Assembly: GCA_900768185.1 (NCBI GenBank)
Contig: CAAGCB010000029.1
Span: 62,001-126,000 of the forward strand
Source: Alphaproteobacteria bacterium
Lineage (GTDB): Bacteria > Pseudomonadota > Alphaproteobacteria > CAAGCB01 > CAG-977
Direction: 5' to 3'
Length of the DNA stretch: 64,000 nucleotides
In this document: positions 15,164-22,751 of the stretch, piece after piece
Numbering within the stretch: the stretch's first letter is position 1
Layout: every line of letters begins with the position of its first letter
The notes under the pieces: generated by a model
The model's input: only the letters and a program-made list of their open reading frames with translations
Told to the model about the DNA's origin: nothing
The model's database searches: none
Translations under genes and position numbers: made by a program

Positions 15164-15796
15164 ATGCTGAATATTCTGATTGCCGACGATCACGAGCTTT
15201 TCTTGGACGGCTTGCGCATGGTGTTGGGGGATTTGGACGATGAAATGCAAATCGATACGGTGCGCAATCATTTGGAATTGCAGGAAAAAGCGGACGGTAA
15301 GACGCCGTACGACCTGATTTTGACGGATTTGGCGATGCCGGGGCTGAATTGGCATGAATCTCTGCGGCGGTTGAAAGAACATTATCCCAACGTGCCGATC
15401 GTTGTCTTGTCCGCCGTGTCCGATCCCGAAAACGTGTTGCAAGCCATTGATATCGGCGCGTCCGGATTCATTCCGAAAACATCGTCGGCGAAAATCATTC
15501 TCAGCGCGTTGCATTTGGTTTTGTCGGGCGGACTTTATTTGCCGTCGGAACTGCTGAATCTGGCAAACAAGGAAGAAACGGCGCCCCCCGCCGACCACAA
15601 AGGACCTTTGACCCCGCGGCAACTGGACGTTCTGCGCCTGATGGGGCAAAGCAAACCGAACAAAATCATCGCTCGCGAACTGGATTTGTCCGAAGGGACG
15701 GTCAAACTGCACGTCACCGCGATTTTAAAAGCGCTTGACGTCACAAACCGGACGGGGGCGGTGATCGCGGGTAAAAAACTGGGACTGATCGACTGA
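15164..15796 (+). CDS. NarL/FixJ-family response regulator
   Basis: 210 residues. The receiver domain has the acidic pair in IADDHE, phosphoacceptor Asp55 in LILTDLAMPG, and a conserved Lys in FIPKTSS. The output domain is LuxR-type: LTPRQLDVLRLM then a helix-turn-helix NKIIARELDLSEGTVKLHV. No histidine kinase is adjacent. It is 13 bases upstream of the RquA-like gene, so the two are probably cotranscribed, and the regulator might respond to respiratory or redox state. This is inference from position only. Confidence 0.92.
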   Translation: MLNILIADDHELFLDGLRMVLGDLDDEMQIDTVRNHLELQEKADGKTPYDLILTDLAMPGLNWHESLRRLKEHYPNVPIVVLSAVSDPENVLQAIDIGASGFIPKTSSAKIILSALHLVLSGGLYLPSELLNLANKEETAPPADHKGPLTPRQLDVLRLMGQSKPNKIIARELDLSEGTVKLHVTAILKALDVTNRTGAVIAGKKLGLID

Positions 15797-15809
15797 CGGA
15801 AAAACAACC

Positions 15810-16604
15810 ATGACTGACAACGGCAATACGAAAAAATCAAACTCTCCCGCCGCAAAAGCGCCGCCCGTCGTTAAAACGGACGATGACGTCGCGGAAGAAA
15901 AACGAACGGTCGCCGGAGCGCGCAAACCGCCCTTGATGAAAAAGAAAAAAGATGTTCCGGAATATTTGCGGTCCGTGTACGCGGGGCGGTATTTTCAACC
16001 CGTCTTGGCGTCGTGGCTGGACGGGGATATCCCTGCGGAAATTCTGACGCTGTTCTGCACAAAAAAACTGACGAAAGCCGTTACGGACGAAATTATCGAA
16101 GGCGATTCCGTCCTGCAACTGGGGTTGGGATCGGGCGGTTTTGAAACAGCCGTATCCGCCAAAATGAACGGAAAAGGCAAGTACGTTATCGAAGATTTGT
16201 CGTCTTCGCATGCCGCCGCCGCCGAATATCGCATCTCCCCGTGGCTGAACGCCGCCATCAAAGAACGCGATTTCACCGTCAACGACGAAAAACGCTATGA
16301 CGTTGTCATCGGCTGGTTCACGCTGCACGAATTGCCCGACGACAGAAAAAAAGCCGTTCTGAAACGCGCTTGCAATGCGTTGAAACCGGACGGCAAAATG
16401 ATTTTTATCGATTATTCCAAGCCTAAAAAATTCCACCCGTTCGGCTGGTTTGTCAAAATGTTCAACCGTTTGTTCGAACCGTTCGCCGAAAGCTTGTGGT
16501 ACAACGAAATCGAAAGCTTCGCCCCCGCCGTCGACAACCTGATATGGGCGAAAAAAACGTACTGCGGCGACATGTATCAGTGCGTTATCGCGCAAAAACG
16601 CTGA
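15810..16604 (+). CDS. RquA-like rhodoquinone biosynthesis protein
   Basis: 264 residues. After a Lys/Ala-rich N-terminal extension of about 45 residues comes DVPEYLRSVYAGRYFQP, matching the start of the RquA family, and a degenerate class I methyltransferase fold (VLQLGLGSGGF instead of a canonical SAM motif). The second half has FTLHELPDDRKK, IDYSKPKKFHP, LFEPFAESLW and a C-terminal GDMYQCVI, all in the order remembered from Rhodospirillum RquA. RquA converts ubiquinone to rhodoquinone, allowing fumarate reductase to run anaerobically. A generic SAM methyltransferase is the alternative; the match needs a search. Confidence 0.62.
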   Translation: MTDNGNTKKSNSPAAKAPPVVKTDDDVAEEKRTVAGARKPPLMKKKKDVPEYLRSVYAGRYFQPVLASWLDGDIPAEILTLFCTKKLTKAVTDEIIEGDSVLQLGLGSGGFETAVSAKMNGKGKYVIEDLSSSHAAAAEYRISPWLNAAIKERDFTVNDEKRYDVVIGWFTLHELPDDRKKAVLKRACNALKPDGKMIFIDYSKPKKFHPFGWFVKMFNRLFEPFAESLWYNEIESFAPAVDNLIWAKKTYCGDMYQCVIAQKR

Positions 16605-16638
16605 TATCCGAGATAAAAAATCACAAAACGCTTGAAAA

Positions 16639-16673
16639 TTTCTTTTAATATTACATAATGTTATTAAAAGAAA
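16639..16673 (+). promoter_or_regulatory. 12-bp inverted repeat abutting the Shine-Dalgarno
   Basis: TTTCTTTTAATA (16639-16650) and TATTAAAAGAAA (16662-16673) are perfect inverted copies around an 11-base spacer that itself contains ACAT-A-ATGT. GGAGG (16674-16678) follows directly and the ATG is at 16685. A TTGAAA element at 16632-16637 suggests that the repeat covers the promoter, so it may be an operator; in RNA it would be a hairpin next to the ribosome site. Confidence 0.55.
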
Positions 16674-16684
16674 GGAGGAAAAGC

Positions 16685-17002
16685 ATGACGAAAACGGACG
16701 TCCAACGTGTGTCGCCGCGCAAAAAAAAGGTCGAAAAGGATTTTTCCCCCGCGGAAATGGGGGACTATTTGATTTCGACGGTCAGGGAAGTGATAGAGGT
16801 CGCGCGCAAACCCGTACCCGTTTTGGATAAAAACGGGACGCCGACGGGGGCGGTCGAATACCAGTCTGCGACGGTGTTAAAGGCGTGCGAGCTGATGGCG
16901 AAACTGATGGGAACGATTCGGGAAACGGACGCGAAGGGCGTTTCGGTGCAAATTGTTTCCTATCGCGACGCGGACAATGACGGCGCGCCGGAACAGGCGT
17001 AA
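16685..17002 (+). CDS. Small hypothetical protein
   Basis: 105 residues from ATG at 16685, chosen for the GGAGG seven bases upstream; an open extension to 16658 would include the hairpin. The basic N-terminus is followed by a helical middle (EMGDYLISTVREVIEVARKP) and the segment TVLKACELMAKLMGTI, faintly like the C-terminal part of phage small-terminase or HTH proteins, but too short to call. No phage genes lie nearby. A strong terminator follows at once. Function unknown. Confidence 0.7.
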   Translation: MTKTDVQRVSPRKKKVEKDFSPAEMGDYLISTVREVIEVARKPVPVLDKNGTPTGAVEYQSATVLKACELMAKLMGTIRETDAKGVSVQIVSYRDADNDGAPEQA

Positions 17003-17040
17003 AAAAAACGCTCGCCGATTTTTTTCGGCGGGCGTTTGTT
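17003..17040. terminator. Bidirectional terminator
   Basis: AACGCTCGCCGA (17007-17018) pairs with TCGGCGGGCGTT (17025-17036) with one mismatch. The A-run on the left and TTTGTTTT on the right serve both the gene at 16685 and gcrA on the other strand. Confidence 0.8.
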
Positions 17041-17058
17041 TTGAAAACGGCGGACGAT

Positions 17059-17514
17059 TCAGCGCGACGATTTTGTCGTGACATAAGCCATTTCGGCGTG
17101 TTCGGCGCAATAAGGCTTGTCGGGCAACGCCTGCTTTCCGCAGAAGTGAAAGTCTGCGTCCTTCGGGTCGCCGATCGGCCAGCGGCAGGACGTCATCGTC
17201 AAATCGTTGACGGTGAACAATTTTTTCTTTTCTTTTTTATCGGCTGATTTTTTTGCGGGCGCGGGTTTGGCGTCAACGGTTTTCTTTACTTCCGCGGCTT
17301 TTTCCCGTTCGACGGGGGCGGTCGCGGGCTGTTCCGGTTGCGGTTCGTCTTCGCCGCGGCGAATGGGGGACGGTCTGCTGTCCAATTTCAAACGGTGCGC
17401 TTTGCCGACGACGGCGTTTTTCGATACGCCCAGCGCTTTGCCGATTTCACCCGTCGTCAAGCCTTGATCCCACAATTTTTTCAGTTCTTCAACCTGTTCG
17501 TCCGTCCAACCCAT
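17059..17514 (-). CDS. gcrA: GcrA family cell-cycle regulator
   Basis: 151 residues. The N-terminal helix-turn-helix is the GcrA signature: GWTDEQVEELKKLWDQGLTT followed by KALGVSKNAVVGKAHRLKL. A Lys/Ala/Pro linker follows, and the C-terminal domain has TSCRWPIGDP, HFCGK and PYCAEH, which bind region 2 of sigma-70. In Caulobacter GcrA activates promoters carrying GANTC sites methylated by CcrM, controlling cell-cycle genes. It marks the organism as alphaproteobacterial. CcrM is not in this window. Confidence 0.95.
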   Translation of the reverse strand: MGWTDEQVEELKKLWDQGLTTGEIGKALGVSKNAVVGKAHRLKLDSRPSPIRRGEDEPQPEQPATAPVEREKAAEVKKTVDAKPAPAKKSADKKEKKKLFTVNDLTMTSCRWPIGDPKDADFHFCGKQALPDKPYCAEHAEMAYVTTKSSR

Positions 17515-17538
17515 GAACGTGTCCTTTCGTTAATCGCG

Positions 17539-18852
17539 TCAGTAGATGCCGTACACGGGGGTTTCCATGTACATAATGTCCCCCGCCTTTAAAGCTTGCT
17601 GGATTTTATCACTATAATTTTTTACCGCAAGCAGGTTTTCTCGCGTCGTTGTGTACAACCCGACGAAAAGCTGTATGCTTTCCCATGAAATCTGGCGGTC
17701 GCGCGGGGACAGAACGTCGAACGATTTGGGCGGACGTTTGTATCTGCGCCAAGTGCCGACGTTCAGGGCGATGGCGGGGCTCATCTTTGCGACTCGGCGC
17801 GCTTTGATGATTTTATCGGCGGTGATCGCCCACGATTCGGGGGTGAAGCCCGTTTGCGCCAGCGTTTCGCGGAAAGTGTCCCGATATTTTTCGGGCATGC
17901 GTCCGATTTTGTCAGCCAGCGTCTGCATCGGATTCAGCAGTTCGCCCATCAAATTGTTGTCGCTGAGCGACATGTCGCGCAACGTTGTGTGAAATTCGTC
18001 AAACCTGTCGTCGCCGAACGCGCGTTTCAAATCGTCGAAAGACGTCAGCGCGGCTTCGACGTCGCCTTCGGTCAGCGGGGACGTTTGCGTGACTTTTTTC
18101 GCGGGGGTTTGCGGGCGCACGACGCGGTTGAATGCTGTTCCCGATTGATACGCCTCGGGCGACGGCATGGAATATTTTTTCAGCAAAGTCGGATTGTGCA
18201 GATCGAACAGATCCGACGGTTTGGTGTTTTCGTCAATGGTGACGACCTTGTTAAATCCCTTGAAATCGCTGCTTTCGACGCGTGAAGTCGTTGTCCACGC
18301 TTCGGGCATCAGGATAATGTACAGGTAGGTCGACATGTACTGACCGTATTTTTCGGCGTATTCTTTCATTTGCGGGGCGATGCGCGTCGGGAATTTTCCG
18401 CGCGTCGCCTTGATTGCGGGAATGTTCCGGATACGGTCGGGAACATAGGGCATGTCGTTGATGAACGGTCCGACGTACTGGTACGCGTAATCGGGCAGCA
18501 TTTGCAGCAGGCGGTAGATGTCGTCTTCCATCTGTTCGCGCTGCTGCAGCAAAGCGTCGACGCCGCCCGGAAAAGACTTTTCAATCGATTCGGCAAGGGC
18601 GGAATAAATTTTTCCCTGATCGACGGCTTCCACTTTGCGGTCTTTATCGTTGCGTTTCAGGTTTTCCCGCACGCTTTCCAGCAGACCTTTCAGCCGTCCG
18701 CCCGCACGTCGCCGGGATTCCGAAAAAACGGGAACGGCGGGAGGCTGTTCGGGCTTGACCGCCGTGACTTCCAGCGGCTGCCAATTCAGCCGTTCCTGCG
18801 CGAACGCGGGGACGACGGTGAAAAACAACAAAAGGGCGGCGGCTTTTTTCAT
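17539..18852 (-). CDS. Exported protein of unknown function
   Basis: 437 residues. The ATG at 18852 is chosen because it overlaps the upstream stop by one base (TGATG) and starts a clean signal peptide (MKKAAALLLFFTVVPAFAQ, cleavage after AFA); an open extension to 18921 lies inside the previous gene. The mature protein is mainly helical and charged, with no domain I recognise. It contains a proline-rich stretch near residue 30-45 and long predicted helices. Translational coupling to the DUF4139 protein suggests that the two act together in the periplasm or outer envelope. Confidence 0.8.
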   Translation of the reverse strand: MKKAAALLLFFTVVPAFAQERLNWQPLEVTAVKPEQPPAVPVFSESRRRAGGRLKGLLESVRENLKRNDKDRKVEAVDQGKIYSALAESIEKSFPGGVDALLQQREQMEDDIYRLLQMLPDYAYQYVGPFINDMPYVPDRIRNIPAIKATRGKFPTRIAPQMKEYAEKYGQYMSTYLYIILMPEAWTTTSRVESSDFKGFNKVVTIDENTKPSDLFDLHNPTLLKKYSMPSPEAYQSGTAFNRVVRPQTPAKKVTQTSPLTEGDVEAALTSFDDLKRAFGDDRFDEFHTTLRDMSLSDNNLMGELLNPMQTLADKIGRMPEKYRDTFRETLAQTGFTPESWAITADKIIKARRVAKMSPAIALNVGTWRRYKRPPKSFDVLSPRDRQISWESIQLFVGLYTTTRENLLAVKNYSDKIQQALKAGDIMYMETPVYGIY

Positions 18853-20267
18853 CAAGGTTTCTGCACCCTTACCGTAAAGTTCAGAACGCTTTGTCCCTTG
18901 GCGGGAATTTTGACCGTCCATTCCGCCTGACGCGCGTTTTTCGTTTCATAGGGCAGCGACGATGACGACACCGACCACTGATTTGAAAACGTCTGACCGT
19001 ATTTGACGGAAACGGGAATGTCCTTGGCGTTTTTAAAGGTCAGGGAATAGCTGGCTTCGTACGCTTTGGGGGAAAAAGCCGTGTACGCCGTTTCCCTGCC
19101 CGAAACGGTGACGTCGAACGCGTTGCCCAGATGCAGTTTGATTTTGCCGTTTTCGGGCGTGTGGGAAATACGGTCTTCGCCGACGAAAAACATGTTCTTT
19201 TTCGCGTTCGCCTTGTAGACGCGAATTGTTCCCGCCGGCAGGGCAAGTCCCAGATTCGCGGCTTTGGTGTTGTCGAATTCCAAAACGACTTCGGCGTTGC
19301 GGTCGGGCGTTTCACCCGAAAAAGAATCGCCGCGGTACACGGGCAGAACGTCGGCGAACCGGTATTCCTTGCCGACCTTGACGTTTGACGCCGACAGCAG
19401 GGCAAGCTGCTTCGTCTGGTTCGATTCGATATCCGTTTTGCGTCCCAAAGTGTACAGGTGGTAGTCCATGACCTGTTCTTCCGCCATGGCGTTGTCCGCC
19501 GTCGGCGCCGCCGCCAGCATCAGCCCTTTGGCTCTGAACGCGCGGGGACGGACGGGAAGGACGCGGTTGACCGATCCCGCCATGAATCGAATGTCGGCGT
19601 TTTTATACGCGGCGCCCGACGTGTTCGTCAGTGTCACCCACCCGTTCAGATTTAAAGCGTCCTCGGCGGCGTTCAGTTCGGCGACGTAATCGGCGCGCCA
19701 GCTCAGTCCGTTTGTCAGATAGCTGAGTTCCAAATCGCGGTCGCCCGCCGTTTCGGCGACGACGCTGATGCTCAGTGTCGGCTGGTCGTGCAGGTCGGTG
19801 GGGACGTCGGGGAAAATCAGTCGTCCGTTGTAATCGGTTTCGATTCTGTCCCCGATTTTCAGCACAAGCCCCGCGTCAACGGATAAAATTTCGGCGTTTT
19901 CAATCGTTTTTTTACCGCTGAGATAATGCGTGTCGATAACTTGGATCTCTTTGCCCAGAAACTTGCGCAACAGGGATTCGCGCGACAAAAGGTCAAAGTT
20001 GAAATTCTGTTCGCGCACCGAAACGCCGTCGCCGTCCAGCAAAGCCGTTTCCGGCTGGATTTGAGCCGAAACCCCGCGAAACGACAGCGTCGAAACGCCC
20101 GCGGGCAAATTGACGGCGCGGGAATCCCTGACCAGCCCCAGCCCGTTGTTGTACACGGTGACGTTCAGCGATTTGACGGCGCTTTCGTCGATTCTGATGT
20201 TCGCCAAAGCAATCCGTCCCGACAGGCAGGCGGCTGTCAAAGCCAATAAAGCGACGCGTTTTTTCAT
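18852..20267 (-). CDS. DUF4139 domain-containing exported protein
   Basis: 471 residues with a signal peptide (cleavage near SGRIALA). The region LELSYLTNGLSWRADYVAEL is the hallmark of DUF4139, followed by beta-rich repeats and the C-terminal WTVKIPAKGQSVLNFTVRV. The family occurs in bacteria and eukaryotes (mucoidy inhibitor A relatives) and has no firmly established activity. An N-terminal segment with VTVYNNGLGLVRDSRAVNLP fits its companion domain. It is probably periplasmic or surface-located, coupled to the gene at 17539-18852. Confidence 0.85.
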   Translation of the reverse strand: MKKRVALLALTAACLSGRIALANIRIDESAVKSLNVTVYNNGLGLVRDSRAVNLPAGVSTLSFRGVSAQIQPETALLDGDGVSVREQNFNFDLLSRESLLRKFLGKEIQVIDTHYLSGKKTIENAEILSVDAGLVLKIGDRIETDYNGRLIFPDVPTDLHDQPTLSISVVAETAGDRDLELSYLTNGLSWRADYVAELNAAEDALNLNGWVTLTNTSGAAYKNADIRFMAGSVNRVLPVRPRAFRAKGLMLAAAPTADNAMAEEQVMDYHLYTLGRKTDIESNQTKQLALLSASNVKVGKEYRFADVLPVYRGDSFSGETPDRNAEVVLEFDNTKAANLGLALPAGTIRVYKANAKKNMFFVGEDRISHTPENGKIKLHLGNAFDVTVSGRETAYTAFSPKAYEASYSLTFKNAKDIPVSVKYGQTFSNQWSVSSSSLPYETKNARQAEWTVKIPAKGQSVLNFTVRVQKP

Positions 20268-20342
20268 GTCGACACCCCCGTTTGAAATGAAATCCCGAAT
20301 ATTTTAAAGGCGCGAAGCCCCGTTCGCAAGAATATTCCGCAG

Positions 20343-20391
20343 ATTGTGAATCACAATAAGGTTTGCACCTTGTTTGAAAAAAAAGTATAAC
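20343..20391 (+). promoter_or_regulatory. Promoter and palindrome upstream of UDP-glucose dehydrogenase
   Basis: TTGCAC (20363-20368), 17 bases, TATAAC (20386-20391), 35 bases before the ATG. Directly upstream lies the palindrome ATTGTG-AAT-CACAAT (20343-20357), placed like an activator or repressor site at about -50 from the start. Confidence 0.6.
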
Positions 20392-20425
20392 CGAAAAAAC
20401 TTAACCCATTTGGCAGGAGTGTCGC

Positions 20426-21724
20426 ATGAAAGTCGGAATCATCGGAACGGGATATGTCGGGTTGCCTACGGGCGTCGGTTTGGCGACGCTGGGGCATGAT
20501 GTCGTGTGCATTGACGCGGTCGCCGAAAAAATCGATTCGTTGAAAGCGGGAAAAATCACGCTGTTTGAAGACGGGTTGGAGGAACTGTTCCGCAAAGCCG
20601 TCGAATCGGGACGTCTGCGCTTTACCTGTTCAATGAAAGAGGGCGTCGGTAACGCCGATGTCGTCATTTTGGCGGTTGGCACGCCCCCGCACCCCGTCAC
20701 CAAAGAAGCCGACATGAAATATATTCACGCCGCCGCGCGCGAATTGGCGCAATATCTGACGGGATACACCGTCGTCGCCAATAAATCGACCGTTCCCGTC
20801 GGCACGGGCGACGCCGTCGACCGAATGATTCGGGACGTCAACCCCGCCGCCGATTTCGATGTCGTTTCCCTGCCGGAATTTCTGCGCGAAGGCTTCGCCG
20901 TGCACGACTTTTTCAATCCCGATCGCGTGATTGTCGGCGCGAACACGGAAAAAGCCGCAAACGTCATCAAAGAATTGTATGCGCCGTTCGGGGAAAAGGC
21001 GCGTATGCTGTTCGTCAAACGCCGTTCGTCCGAAACGATCAAATACGCGTCAAACGCTTTTCTGGCGATGAAGATCAACTATATCAACGAAATGGCGAAT
21101 TTCTGCGAAAAATCAGGCGCCGACGTGTTCGAGGTCGCCAAAGGCATGGGCATGGACACCCGCATCGGGGCTAAATTCCTGAACCCCGGTCCGGGATACG
21201 GCGGATCGTGTTTTCCGAAGGACACCAACGCGATGGCGTACATGGCGCGCGGATACGGCGTTGAAATGTCGCTGATCGAAACGACGATCCGGCAAAACGA
21301 CGCGCGCAAAACGCAGATGGCGGAGCGGATTTTGAACGCGGTCGCCGATATCGAAAATCCGAAAATCGCCGTTTTGGGCTTGGCGTTCAAAGGCGGCACG
21401 GACGATTGCCGCGAAAGCCCCGCGATGGAAATCGTCGGCGCTTTGCTGAAACGCGGCGCGGACGTCGCCGCTTTCGATCCCAAGGCGATGGATAACGCCA
21501 AAAAGCTGGTCGGGGATAAAATCAAGTACGCCGCCGATGCGTTTGATGCCGCGCGGGGGGCTGATGTCGTCGCCGTTTTAACGGAATGGGTCGATTTCAA
21601 ATCGTTGGATTTGGCACGGTTGAAAACCGAAATGAAAACGCCGCGGATCGTCGATTTGCGCAATCTGCTGGATAAAGACGAAGCCGTGAAGCTGGGATTT
21701 TCCTATGTCGGAATCGGACGCTGA
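20426..21724 (+). CDS. UDP-glucose 6-dehydrogenase
   Basis: 432 residues, usual for the Ugd/TuaD family. It oxidises UDP-glucose to UDP-glucuronate with two NAD+. It has the N-terminal GTGYVGLPTGV Rossmann motif, the domain LPEFLREGFAVHDFFNPDRV, catalytic Cys262 in GPGYGGSCFPKD, and the C-terminal GLAFKGGTDDCRESP. It supplies glucuronate for capsule, exopolysaccharide or lipid A glycans, consistent with the glycosyltransferase genes elsewhere in the window. AGGAG precedes the ATG. The UDP-N-acetylmannosamine dehydrogenase relatives differ in this region, so the UDP-glucose call is good but not certain. Confidence 0.93.
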   Translation: MKVGIIGTGYVGLPTGVGLATLGHDVVCIDAVAEKIDSLKAGKITLFEDGLEELFRKAVESGRLRFTCSMKEGVGNADVVILAVGTPPHPVTKEADMKYIHAAARELAQYLTGYTVVANKSTVPVGTGDAVDRMIRDVNPAADFDVVSLPEFLREGFAVHDFFNPDRVIVGANTEKAANVIKELYAPFGEKARMLFVKRRSSETIKYASNAFLAMKINYINEMANFCEKSGADVFEVAKGMGMDTRIGAKFLNPGPGYGGSCFPKDTNAMAYMARGYGVEMSLIETTIRQNDARKTQMAERILNAVADIENPKIAVLGLAFKGGTDDCRESPAMEIVGALLKRGADVAAFDPKAMDNAKKLVGDKIKYAADAFDAARGADVVAVLTEWVDFKSLDLARLKTEMKTPRIVDLRNLLDKDEAVKLGFSYVGIGR

Positions 21725-21731
21725 CGATTGC

Positions 21732-21760
21732 TTGAAAAACAGACGAAAATACGGTATAAT
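21732..21760 (+). promoter_or_regulatory. Near-consensus promoter of the RelA/SpoT-like module
   Basis: TTGAAA (21732-21737), 17 bases, TATAAT (21755-21760), about 42 bases ahead of the ATG at 21803. The perfect -10 contrasts with the weak promoters of most housekeeping genes here. Confidence 0.7.
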
Positions 21761-21802
21761 TCCGCTGTGAAAAATGTTCCGCAAGGTGAAAGGCGGTAAA
21801 AA

Positions 21803-22453
21803 ATGGTGGAAAGAAAAATTCCGGAAACCTTGGACGAGGCGTACAAGCTGGCGGCGGAAGCAAAGCCCGCTTTGGACTCTTTCGGCGAACGGCTGGCTGA
21901 ACGCCTCGGGTGCGAATTTCAATCCGCGCCGTTGAAGGGACGCGAACGCGCCGAGGAAAAGCTGAAAACGAAATACCGCGGCGATATGTCGCAATTACAG
22001 GATTTGGCGCGCGGACGATTGATTTGCGACACTTTGGAACAAATCGACGAAGTGAAAAAAATCATTGAAGCCCATGTCAAACCCGTTCGCGCCGTGGATC
22101 GCATGGACAAGCCGACCGAAAACGGCTACCGTGATGTAAAATACGTTTTGCCCGCGCCGAACGGCGGCGTCGTCGAAATGCAGATTCAGCTGAGGGATTT
22201 GGATCGCGCTGACAAGATGACCCATAAGGAATACGAAAAAATCCGCGCCATTACCGCAGGGGCGAAAGATCGTCCGTTGACGGAAGCCGAACAAAAAGAA
22301 ATCGCTCTGCGTCAGAAACGCTGCAAGGAGCTGTACGTCAACGCCGCGCTTGATTACAACAAACGCACGACGGGACGCAAGTTGAAAGTTGAAGGAAAGC
22401 CGCAGTCGGCTCTGATGTTGCAAGCGAAAAACGCAAAGATCGGAGGGCGCTGA
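21803..22453 (+). CDS. RelA/SpoT nucleotidyltransferase-like protein
   Basis: 216 residues. A stand-alone domain with the order of the (p)ppGpp synthetase fold: LKGRERAEEKL (44-54, basic substrate loop), KYRGD, LQDLARGRLICD with Asp67, NGYRDVKYVL with Tyr109 and VEMQIQ with Glu125, the two acidic positions expected for metal and catalysis. Compared with RelA the GYRSxH motif reads GYRDVK, so this belongs to the divergent GYRD group, whose product is not known to me. There is no hydrolase, TGS or ACT domain. It is translationally coupled (TGATG) to a 64-residue partner, which recalls toxin-antitoxin pairs such as toxSAS. Confidence 0.72.
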   Translation: MVERKIPETLDEAYKLAAEAKPALDSFGERLAERLGCEFQSAPLKGRERAEEKLKTKYRGDMSQLQDLARGRLICDTLEQIDEVKKIIEAHVKPVRAVDRMDKPTENGYRDVKYVLPAPNGGVVEMQIQLRDLDRADKMTHKEYEKIRAITAGAKDRPLTEAEQKEIALRQKRCKELYVNAALDYNKRTTGRKLKVEGKPQSALMLQAKNAKIGGR

Positions 22454-22647
22454 TGGGAAAAGTGACGGTTCGTTATTTCAAGGTCGGGGTCGTTCCCGTC
22501 AAAATTGAATACACCGAATACGGCGCGCGGGCGGCGTATGTGATGGCAGACGGCGCGTTTAAAATCGACAACGCCTATATCGCCGAGGTCGCCCGGGGCG
22601 AAGATGTCGAGGAACTGACCAAGGCGGCGTTTGAAAAGCTGCTTTAA
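22453..22647 (+). CDS. Small partner protein of the RelA/SpoT-like gene
   Basis: 64 residues. The ATG shares its A with the upstream stop, so translation is coupled. The N-terminal half looks like beta strands (VTVRYFKVGVVPVKIEYTEY) and the C-terminal half an acidic helix (VARGEDVEELTKAAFEKLL). No family is recognised. Size, coupling and position after a possible toxic nucleotidyltransferase are compatible with an antitoxin; this is inference. A strong terminator follows. Confidence 0.7.
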   Translation: MGKVTVRYFKVGVVPVKIEYTEYGARAAYVMADGAFKIDNAYIAEVARGEDVEELTKAAFEKLL

Positions 22648-22680
22648 ATTCAAGCCTTTTTCAATCGTTTTCATCATTTT

Positions 22681-22712
22681 CGGGGGACAAAAACATTTTG
22701 TCCCCCGTTTTT
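22681..22712 (+). terminator. Terminator of the RelA/SpoT-like module
   Basis: A 12-bp perfect stem CGGGGGACAAAA (22681-22692) with TTTTGTCCCCCG (22696-22707), a three-base loop and five T. Confidence 0.9.
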
Positions 22713-22751
22713 ATATTGCCCGAAAAAGCGGAATTTGACTATACTGCCTCT

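Noticed and set aside
16685..17002. Phage terminase small subunit
   Set aside because: Only a short stretch (KACELMAKLMG) recalls the family; the protein is too short and no phage genes are nearby.
20343..20357. Rex operator upstream of the UDP-glucose dehydrogenase gene
   Set aside because: The half sites TTGTGA and TCACAA match, but they are separated by one base, whereas Rex dimers need about six between them.
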